DNA of 5,116 nt. Source: Myxococcales bacterium (GTDB lineage: Bacteria; Myxococcota; Polyangia; Polyangiales; Polyangiaceae). Below the pieces are notes generated by a model. It had not been told where the DNA came from. It saw nothing but the letters and a program-made list of their open reading frames with translations, and did not search any database. The stretch lies in assembly GCA_020430865.1 (NCBI GenBank), contig JAGQIY010001145.1, positions 1-5,116 of the forward strand. The letters are read 5' to 3'. This document shows positions 1 to 5,116 of this stretch, one piece after another (positions within the stretch are counted from its first letter, which is position 1; each line of letters starts with the position of its first letter). A program made the position numbers and the translations under genes.

Positions 1-9
1 GGGTCGACG

Positions 10-336
10 CTACAGCGACTCGAGGACCGCCTGGAGATCGTCGGAGAGTCCGTCGCGCGCTTCCGCGAGCTCTCGTAGCAGGTCGCCGACGAGCCCGACG
101 CGGATCAGATCCTTGCCGTTGCTGTAGGGCATCCCGTCGTTGGCAAATCGGTAGATCCCGTAACCCGCCGCTGAACTCTCGTCGACCATCAGCAGGCTCT
201 CCGAACCGCCGCCGTCGGACCCGATGAACAGCGCGGCGTGGTCACCGAGCCCTGTCTCGGTCAACGACCCGCGAATGTCGTCGTATGAGTCGTCCGCGAA
301 CTCTGCCGTCGTTTCGAACTTGCCGAGGTCGTCCAT
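10..336 (-). CDS. Small acidic protein, possible SMI1/KNR4 (SUKH)-like C-terminal half
   Basis: The product is 108 aa if translation starts at the ATG at 334-336; the stop is TAG at 10-12. It is acidic, with a DDSYDD run near residue 16 and a glycine turn, SDGGG, at 40-44. After that come a strand-like segment (YGIYRFANDG, 59-68) and an amphipathic C-terminal helix (about 84-108). The order 'SDGGG, strands, Y-R-F-x-x-D-G, DLL helix' is reminiscent of the C-terminal half of SUKH domains, which often serve as immunity proteins, but the family's N-terminal half is not evident and I cannot confirm the call. Codon choice is strongly GC-ending, which supports real coding. The frame stays open upstream to 531, through a hydrophobic stretch at about 342-387, but contains no ATG or GTG there. 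The native start is therefore uncertain and the protein may be longer. The gene is divergent from the lipoprotein gene at 471. Confidence 0.55.
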   Translation of the reverse strand: MDDLGKFETTAEFADDSYDDIRGSLTETGLGDHAALFIGSDGGGSESLLMVDESSAAGYGIYRFANDGMPYSNGKDLIRVGLVGDLLRELAEARDGLSDDLQAVLESL

Positions 337-470
337 CCACAGGTGCGAGCCCAGAGCGAACGCGAACGCCGCGAGGGGGCCCAGGCTCCGGCATGCCGAT
401 GCGAGAGATCTTCGGATCCCATGCCCAAAGCGCAGGCCCGAGCGAGGCTCACGGGTTAGAGTCGGAGGGC

Positions 471-989
471 ATGGGTAAACAGCGTTGTGAGCGAGGTGGG
501 GAGCGCGCGCTGGCCAGGTCGCGCTGGCCAAGACTGCTGCTCGCAGGGTTGCTCGGCGGCACCTGGCTCGTGGCCTGCGGCGATCACGACGCGGCGGAGT
601 GCACGAGCTACGACTGCGACTCCATCGAAAACCTTGGCGGCAGTGGTGGTGGTGGCGGCACGGGCACTAGCGCCGGCCCCGGATATCCGTGCGACGTCTA
701 CGCCGTCGTCCAGGCCAAGTGCTTGCGTTGCCATGGGGATCCAACCGAGAACGGCGCGCCCTTCAGCCTCGCGACCTGGCAAGACACCCAGGCAGACTAC
801 CTGGGCAACCCACGCTGGCAGGCGATGCAGAACGCGGTGGAGACGGACTTCATGCCCGCCACGTTCTTCAACGACTCCAAGACGCCGCTCGATCCTCCCG
901 TCGAGGGTCTGACCACCGCCGAGAAACAGACGCTGCTCGACTGGTTCGATGGCGGAGCCAGGAGCTCGGAGCCAGGCTGTGAGTTCTAG
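471..989 (+). CDS. Lipoprotein with single c-type haem motif (cytochrome c-like)
   Basis: The product is 172 aa. The N-terminus is a lipoprotein signal: a basic n-region (to R21), a hydrophobic stretch (22-35) and a lipobox LVAC with the modified cysteine at C36. A low-complexity Gly/Ser/Thr linker (about 56-71) separates the lipid anchor from the folded part. The haem-attachment motif C-L-R-C-H lies at 84-88. A Met-Pro pair at 128-129 is a candidate distal ligand, and the C-terminus (LTTAEKQTLLDWFDGGA) has the closing helix common in short cytochrome c domains. Such proteins are exported, haem-loaded in the periplasm and held on a membrane by lipid; the electron partner is unknown. Start choice: the ATG at 471 gives a sensible signal peptide, but its GGAGG (464-468) is only 2 nt upstream, unusually tight. 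Upstream in-frame ATGs at 393 and 399 give no signal peptide. Extra cysteines (C44, C49, C74, C172 region) could form disulfides. Confidence 0.82.
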   Translation: MGKQRCERGGERALARSRWPRLLLAGLLGGTWLVACGDHDAAECTSYDCDSIENLGGSGGGGGTGTSAGPGYPCDVYAVVQAKCLRCHGDPTENGAPFSLATWQDTQADYLGNPRWQAMQNAVETDFMPATFFNDSKTPLDPPVEGLTTAEKQTLLDWFDGGARSSEPGCEF

Positions 990-1147
990 ACGCCAACGGA
1001 TCCAGGGTTGGGGGTGAGGCGCCGCGCTCCCTGAAACGGACATTGTCTGTCCCTGCTGGGGCTAGCTAACTCCCAGAAAATCCAGCATATTCCGTTGGGT
1101 CGTCGGAGGTCACCGAGAGCAACTCGCCCCGCTCTTCCGCCGCCGAA
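990..1147. other. Intergenic region between lipoprotein gene and recA promoter
   Basis: No convincing gene was found here. Two small inverted repeats are visible. GGACA (1038-1042) pairs with TGTCC (1048-1052). CTGGG (1056-1060) pairs with CCCAG (1072-1076), with one possible further G-U pair. Neither is followed by a T-run on the plus strand, so neither is a standard intrinsic terminator for the upstream gene. The rest shows nothing recognisable. Confidence 0.4.
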
Positions 1148-1176
1148 TTGACATCTGAACGGTTGAACAGTATTTG
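1148..1176 (+). promoter_or_regulatory. Probable sigma-70-type recA promoter
   Basis: A perfect -35 hexamer TTGACA (1148-1153) is followed by exactly 17 nt and then TATTTG (1171-1176), a weak -10 matching 3 of 6 consensus positions. This predicts a start site near 1183 and a leader of about 100 nt before recA. The spacer is filled by a LexA-box-like sequence, so repressor binding would block the promoter directly. Confidence 0.6.
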
Positions 1177-1187
1177 TTCGGTCGTTC
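1154..1187. promoter_or_regulatory. Composite SOS (LexA-like) operator of recA
   Basis: Four tetramers are arranged symmetrically: GAAC (1157-1160), GAAC (1165-1168), GTTC (1176-1179), GTTC (1184-1187), with spacings N4, N7 and N4. The 12-nt arms are inverted repeats matching at 9 of 12 positions. Read on the minus strand, 1154-1170 is CTGTTCAACCGTTCAGA. It fits 14 of 17 positions of the Myxococcus xanthus LexA consensus as I recall it (CTRHAMRYBYGTTCAGS). The left module fills the promoter spacer; the right one overlaps the -10 and the predicted start. SOS repression of recA is the natural reading, but which protein binds is inferred. Confidence 0.6.
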
Positions 1188-1270
1188 GCAGGACTAACAG
1201 CCAGGTAATCGCCGAGCCCCGCCCAACGCACGCGGAGTGGCTCGCCCCGATCGGGCCCGGAAGATCAGAC

Positions 1271-1276
1271 AGGAGA
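1271..1276 (+). promoter_or_regulatory. Ribosome binding site of recA
   Basis: AGGAGA lies upstream of two consecutive ATG codons (1281 and 1284). Counting from AGGAG (1271-1275), the spacing is 5 nt to the first ATG and 8 nt to the second. The second is closer to the optimum, so the mature N-terminus may be one residue shorter than annotated. Confidence 0.75.
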
Positions 1277-1280
1277 CGCC

Positions 1281-2417
<1,137 letters not shown>

Positions 2418-2438
2418 TCGCGCGTCAGGCCGGAGGCT

Positions 2439-2469
2439 GGCCCTGCCGAGTGTGTGCGGCGGCAGGGTC
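2439..2469 (+). terminator. Probable recA transcription terminator (GC-rich hairpin)
   Basis: A perfect 8-bp stem joins CCCTGCCG (2441-2448) and CGGCAGGG (2460-2467) across an 11-nt loop. It can extend by a G-U and a G-C pair to 2439/2469. It begins 21 nt after the recA stop codon. Only a short T3 (2474-2476) follows, so it is not a textbook intrinsic terminator, although weak U-tracts are common in high-GC genomes. Confidence 0.55.
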
Positions 2470-2472
2470 TGC

Positions 2473-2686
2473 GTTTCCACAGCCTGTGGATAACTTCTGG
2501 AGGGCTTGGGCAGAACAGCGGCCTGGCTGTCCCCCGGCTGACCCCAGCCTACTGCGCGCAAACTGGGGACAACTCGCCCCGGTTTGTCCGCGCTTTGCCT
2601 CTTCGCCACAGGCTTTTCGTTTTGATTTCAAGCGCTTGGCCCGAGTTCGAGTGGCTCCCCAAGCACGCCCTCTAGGTTGTGGAAAT
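2473..2686. promoter_or_regulatory. Cluster of DnaA-box-like sites behind recA
   Basis: This lies in the roughly 400-nt stretch without a convincing gene (2418-2814). TGTGGATAA (2485-2493) is a perfect DnaA box on the minus strand (TTATCCACA). It sits in a 15-nt palindrome, TCCACAG-C-CTGTGGA (2476-2490), whose left half gives a second, degenerate box GTTTCCACA (2473-2481). Further degenerate copies, each two mismatches from TTATCCACA, are TGGGGACAA (2564-2572), TTCGCCACA (2602-2610) and TGTGGAAAT (2678-2686). A short AT-rich stretch (2614-2630, 13 of 17 A/T) lies inside the cluster. It may be a DnaA-regulated or DnaA-titrating site. It is not shown to be an origin: no dnaA, dnaN or rpmH is in view. 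Confidence 0.4.
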
Positions 2687-2707
2687 CATTGGGCCTCTGG
2701 GGCTGCC

Positions 2708-2736
2708 TTGACGACGCCCAGGGCCATCCGTACGTG
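2708..2736 (+). promoter_or_regulatory. Weak candidate promoter for the SprT-like gene
   Basis: TTGACG (2708-2713), one mismatch from the -35 consensus, is followed by 17 nt and TACGTG (2731-2736), a poor -10. The predicted start near 2743 would fit translation from 2794 or 2815 but not from the TTG at 2677. The spacing is right, but the -10 is too weak for a firm call. Confidence 0.25.
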
Positions 2737-2814
2737 CCAAGAGCGTCCCTCGAAACGTCCAAGACGTCAGGAACTCGCCAACCTCCCACGCCGATGGTCG
2801 GCGTGTCCTCACTC

Positions 2815-3675
2815 ATGCCTCGAACCGCTTCGCTTCCCTGGCTCCTCGCCACTCCTGCTGGAGTGCGGCGCGGGCGTGCGAAGCCGCTGACTCACGCTCC
2901 GCGTCTGGCGCCTGCTGCAGTGAGGCTCCCCGACTGGCGCGCCTTGCAGCTCCCGCTCCAGTTCGCGACCCGTGTCCCGCAGATCTTCGTTCACGAAGGC
3001 GCTCGCCAGTCGCTCGAGCGACGTATCGAGAACGCGCTGGGGCAGCCCGTGCGCCTCGCGGTCACCGACAACCTTCACCGCATGGTGAGCTGTGGCAAGG
3101 AACGGGGGATCCCGCGGGTCCGCGTGCACATGATGTTCCTCGATGCGCCCGAGCGTGTGCTCGAGGCGCTGGTGCAGTTCGTTGCACACGGAGACCGTGA
3201 GTCCTCCCAGATCATCGGGGACTTCATCGAAGCCAATGGGCACCGCATTCGCCCCAAGCGTCGCATCACGGTTCCGCTTCGTTCTCGCGGGCAGCATCAC
3301 GACCTGTTGCAGATCAAGCAGCGCCTGGATCTGCGCTACTTCGATGGCTCGACGGACGATGTGTTGATCACCTGGGCGCGCAAGACGAAGCCCCGGGGAC
3401 GCAGCCGTCGAGCGATCAAGCTGGGGACCTACAACTCACCGCAGCGCCTGATCCGCATCCACCCGGTGTTGGACAACCGCTGGGTGCCCCGGTACTTCGT
3501 CGAGTACATCGTCTTTCATGAGCTCCTGCACCATGTCGTGCCGGCGGAGCGCAGCAATGGTCGACTCATCCTGCACAGCGATGAGTTCCTGCGTCGCGAG
3601 CAGGAGTTTCGCCACTACGAGCGTGCGCTGGAGTGGGAACGCACCCACATCGATCGCTTGCTGCGTTGGCGCTGA
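2815..3675 (+). CDS. SprT-like zinc metalloprotease domain protein
   Basis: The product is 286 aa from the ATG at 2815. The zinc motif HELLHH lies at residues 235-240, with E236 as the catalytic base and H235 and H239 as ligands. A third candidate ligand is H254 in LHSDEF, the position where SprT/WLM-type proteases have an H-x-x-x-F element. The preceding IKLGTYNSPQRLIRIHP and the C-terminal FRHYERALEWE segment look like conserved parts of this bacterial family. An alpha-helical N-terminal domain (about 35-150) is of unknown role. The start is uncertain. The frame is open from a TTG at 2677 (332 aa) and has another ATG at 2794, no start has a good Shine-Dalgarno, and coding bias is weak before about 2920. 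The protein is probably cytoplasmic, with no signal peptide seen. It follows recA on the same strand, but a terminator-like hairpin lies between. The substrate is unknown; eukaryotic SPRTN, with a related fold, cleaves DNA-protein crosslinks. Confidence 0.85.
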   Translation: MPRTASLPWLLATPAGVRRGRAKPLTHAPRLAPAAVRLPDWRALQLPLQFATRVPQIFVHEGARQSLERRIENALGQPVRLAVTDNLHRMVSCGKERGIPRVRVHMMFLDAPERVLEALVQFVAHGDRESSQIIGDFIEANGHRIRPKRRITVPLRSRGQHHDLLQIKQRLDLRYFDGSTDDVLITWARKTKPRGRSRRAIKLGTYNSPQRLIRIHPVLDNRWVPRYFVEYIVFHELLHHVVPAERSNGRLILHSDEFLRREQEFRHYERALEWERTHIDRLLRWR

Positions 3676-3689
3676 GCCGTTGAAAGCGT

Positions 3690-3736
3690 CTCGCGGCGTG
3701 GAGTGACTGGCTCGAGCGACGCGTAGCCGCCGCGAG
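3690..3736. terminator. Candidate bidirectional terminator between convergent genes
   Basis: CTCGCGGCG (3690-3698) and CGCCGCGAG (3728-3736) are perfect 9-bp inverted arms in the 64-nt gap between two convergent genes. The location suits a shared terminator. The 29-nt loop and the lack of clear T-runs on either side make this uncertain. Confidence 0.35.
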
Positions 3737-3739
3737 GGT

Positions 3740-4534
3740 TCAGTACTCCAGCGCCAGACCCAGCATCCAGGTGTTGTCGCCGACGTTCATCTTGTCGCCG
3801 CCGAAGCCGTCGAGCTTGCTCACGTACCACTCGAGGAAGAAGTACGAGTTGTTCACGCCCGAGTTCTCGTCCATCTCGATCGCGCTGCGTTCATCGAGCG
3901 AGTCCAGGAGAAACATGCCGCCGAGCGCAAACTGCCAGCCATAGGACGTGTCGCGGCCGATGGCGCCACTGTCGTCCCGCGCTGACTCGTCCCCCGATCG
4001 GCTCCACCACAAAGCGTAGCCGAGGCCGGCCTTTCCGTACGGGACCAGCGGGATGCCGTAGTCCTTCGCCAGCAAGTCGACCCGCAGCACGGCCACGAGA
4101 TACATCGGCATGATCGCCAAGCTCGTTTCCTGGTCCGAGCGCTCTCCAGTGCTGGCGATGGGCGAGTCCGCAGTCGACTTGGTGTATCCCCAGCCGATGC
4201 CAGGGCCGAGGCTTCCGAAGTGCGGGATGCGCAACGCCTGCCAGTCGAACTCCAGGCCGATGAGGTAGCGGCTGTCGTCGCCAAACGTATCCGCGTAGGG
4301 CGTGGCGCTGCCTCCGAACTCATCGTCCACGTTCGGTACGTAGCGTCCGAAGCGCACTTCGAGCGCTCCGTACTGCGGCGACTCGTAGTGATAGTTCTCA
4401 CGCCCGCCATAGGCTCCGAGCTCGTCTACACCCTGCGCGGCTGCGGGGCCGACCCAGGCGAAGGTGCCTGCGGCGAAGGCCGCTAGCGCCGATGGTTTGC
4501 GCAGGGTGCGCCAGAGATGCTGGGAGTCGAACAC
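3740..4534 (-). CDS. Outer-membrane beta-barrel protein, MXAN_2562-like family
   Basis: The product is 264 aa from the GTG at 4532-4534. That start gives a good Sec signal peptide: a basic n-region (WRTLRK), a hydrophobic run rich in Ala/Phe and an A-A-A-Q cleavage site at about 33/34. An AGGA (4543-4546 on the opposite strand) sits 8 nt ahead. The mature part alternates polar and hydrophobic residues as barrel strands do (for example GALEVRFGRYVPNVDDEFGG and YLIGLEFDWQAL) and is rich in Gly, Tyr and Asp. It ends in an aromatic residue (LALEY), the usual BAM recognition signature. The overall pattern matches the myxobacterial family named after MXAN_2562, of unknown function. A longer reading from GTG 4660 would overlap the upstream gene's stop (GTGA) but adds a 42-residue charged leader with no signal character. 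Alternatively it may be a generic 8-stranded porin-like barrel. Confidence 0.8.
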   Translation of the reverse strand: MFDSQHLWRTLRKPSALAAFAAGTFAWVGPAAAQGVDELGAYGGRENYHYESPQYGALEVRFGRYVPNVDDEFGGSATPYADTFGDDSRYLIGLEFDWQALRIPHFGSLGPGIGWGYTKSTADSPIASTGERSDQETSLAIMPMYLVAVLRVDLLAKDYGIPLVPYGKAGLGYALWWSRSGDESARDDSGAIGRDTSYGWQFALGGMFLLDSLDERSAIEMDENSGVNNSYFFLEWYVSKLDGFGGDKMNVGDNTWMLGLALEY

Positions 4535-4542
4535 GCTGAGAG

Positions 4543-4546
4543 TCCT
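4543..4546 (-). promoter_or_regulatory. Shine-Dalgarno that decides the barrel gene start
   Basis: On the minus strand this reads AGGA, 8 nt ahead of the GTG at 4534. Together with the signal peptide that begins there, it favours GTG 4534 over GTG 4660. Confidence 0.55.
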
Positions 4547-4575
4547 GGTTACCTTGGGGTGCGTCGTGCATCGCG

Positions 4576-4587
4576 CTCGCGCGCGAG
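4576..4587. repeat. 12-bp perfect palindrome upstream of the barrel gene
   Basis: CTCGCGCGCGAG is self-complementary over 12 bp. It lies about 42-53 nt upstream of the barrel start codon and partly overlaps a minus-strand TTGACT (4586-4591) that could be a -35 element, although no credible -10 follows at 17 nt. It may be an operator or simply GC-rich sequence. Confidence 0.35.
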
Positions 4588-4656
4588 TCAACTGGAGTTC
4601 TGGAGTGCGGCGTCTCGCAGTGACGGGTGAACCTTGTTTCCGTGGGGTTGGCCGGC

Positions 4657-5116
4657 TCACGGCATGCGGCGGCGGCGCCAGACCAGCAGGCCCATGGCGC
4701 TCAGCACCAGGCCGAGCATGCCCGGTGTGCTCGTCTGGTTGATGGCGCAGTAGCCATTGCCGCCCTTGCCTCCCGCCCGCCGATAGACCTCGAAGAAGTC
4801 ATCCACGGGTTCGGGGGTCGCGCACGCCAGCTCGGACAGCGTCCCCACGTTGCCGAGATCGTCGTAGGCCGCGACGCCGACGGTGTAGGTGGTGAAGTTG
4901 GTGAGTCCGCTCACCGTGCCCGAGGTGTTGGCGGTGGTGCTGCCGCACTCGTAGCCGTCGGGAGGGGCCTTGAACGGAACCAGCGCGCTCGCGGCGCAAC
5001 CGTTCTTGCCGTCACTGGCGGAGCCCGCGGTCGACGAACCAGCCGTCCCGGAGCCGCCGGCGCCCGAGCCCGCTGCGCCGCTGGTGCCAGAGCCTGCTGC
5101 GCCGCTGGTTCCTCCA
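4657..5116 (-). CDS. Secreted surface protein with FN3-like segment and MYXO-CTERM-like tail (5' end outside window)
   Basis: Only the C-terminal 152 residues are visible; the frame is open to the right edge, so the start lies outside. In order there are four parts. A Gly/Ser/Ala/Thr-rich linker runs over fragment residues 1-35. A fibronectin-III-like end segment follows (about 65-101), with the typical SGTVSGLTNFTTYTVGVAAYD and GNVGTLSE pattern. Then comes an acidic/aromatic bridge (DDFFEVYRRAGGKGGNGYC). Last is a sorting tail of Cys123, a hydrophobic helix (133-146) and RRRR (147-150), with the stop at 4657-4659. Cys, transmembrane helix and Arg cluster define MYXO-CTERM, whose proteins are processed by a CPBP-family myxosortase and placed on the cell surface. 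An internal ATG at 4914 would give only 85 aa and is not the true start. Cysteines at fragment positions 40, 57 and 98 may form disulfides. The function of the missing N-terminal part is unknown. Confidence 0.82.
   Translation of the reverse strand, partial: GGTSGAAGSGTSGAAGSGAGGSGTAGSSTAGSASDGKNGCAASALVPFKAPPDGYECGSTTANTSGTVSGLTNFTTYTVGVAAYDDLGNVGTLSELACATPEPVDDFFEVYRRAGGKGGNGYCAINQTSTPGMLGLVLSAMGLLVWRRRRMP
5065..5112 (-). repeat. 24-nt tandem repeat encoding an 8-residue linker unit
   Basis: Two 24-nt units (5089-5112 and 5065-5088) are identical at 21 of 24 positions and each encodes GTSGAAGS. A decayed copy may follow in 5041-5064. The array could continue beyond the right edge. It lies within the linker of the MYXO-CTERM-like protein. 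Confidence 0.7.

Noticed and set aside
456..1043. Antisense open frame over the lipoprotein gene
   Set aside because: It is a shadow frame with low-complexity Arg/Ala/Gly content; the plus-strand frame has a lipobox and haem motif.
1043..1068. PafBC-type damage promoter (TTGTC-like element followed by TA-N3-T) upstream of recA
   Set aside because: The TTGTCTGTC to TAGCTA spacing is 11 nt instead of 8 and the upstream element mismatches. The TTGACA promoter with the operator is much better.
1056..1076. Intrinsic terminator for the lipoprotein gene
   Set aside because: The stem is only 5-6 bp and is followed by AAAA rather than a T-run on the plus strand.
1157..1187. Alphaproteobacterial (GTTC-N7-GTTC) or Gram-positive (GAAC-N4-GTTC) SOS box
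   Set aside because: The spacing and orientation do not fit either: the N7 pair here is GAAC/GTTC and the N4 pairs are direct repeats. The myxobacterial form fits better.
2473..2686. Calling the DnaA-box region the chromosomal origin
   Set aside because: Only one box is perfect, the AT-rich patch is very short, and no origin-linked genes are visible. It is kept as a finding, not an oriC annotation.
2450..2890. Open frame of 146 codons in the gap after recA
   Set aside because: It starts inside the recA terminator hairpin, lacks a ribosome binding site and recognisable motifs, and overlaps the protease gene in another frame.
4657..4914. Stand-alone 85-aa membrane protein starting at 4914
   Set aside because: The frame is open upstream to the window edge, and the internal methionine falls in the middle of the fibronectin-III-like segment.

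Overview
The window looks like chromosome from a high-GC member of the Myxococcota, probably on the Polyangia/Sorangium side. Four features point there. There is a beta-barrel resembling the MXAN_2562 outer-membrane family. A secreted protein ends in a MYXO-CTERM-like sorting tail. A cytochrome-type lipoprotein has a glycine-rich linker after its lipobox. The recA promoter carries GTTC/GAAC elements that resemble the myxobacterial LexA box. No mobile element, CRISPR array, rRNA or tRNA was seen.

Layout, left to right. Positions 10-336 (minus) hold a small acidic protein that may be SUKH-like. It is divergent from a lipoprotein with one CxxCH haem motif (471-989, plus). A 291-nt gap follows, carrying a TTGACA promoter overlaid by a composite GAAC/GTTC operator. 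Next comes full-length recA (1281-2417, plus), the anchor of the window and the most secure call. A strong hairpin, probably the recA terminator, lies after it. It is followed by about 400 nt without a convincing gene, which contain a perfect DnaA box and several degenerate ones. The next gene (about 2815-3675, plus; start uncertain) encodes a SprT-like HExxH zinc metalloprotease. It converges on an outer-membrane beta-barrel gene (3740-4534, minus) across a 64-nt gap with an inverted repeat. Upstream of the barrel gene on the same strand is the 3' end of a secreted protein (4657 to beyond the right edge). It has a Gly/Ser/Ala/Thr repeat linker, a fibronectin-III-like segment and a MYXO-CTERM-like tail.

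Functionally the window falls into two themes. The centre concerns DNA metabolism: damage-inducible recA, DnaA-box-like sites, and a protease of the fold used by eukaryotic SPRTN for DNA-protein crosslink repair. That last link is only an inference from fold and proximity. The flanks encode cell-envelope proteins: a lipoprotein cytochrome, an outer-membrane barrel and a sorted surface protein. The items most worth checking are the symmetric double operator at recA, the DnaA-box cluster behind recA, and the recA-adjacent SprT-like protease.
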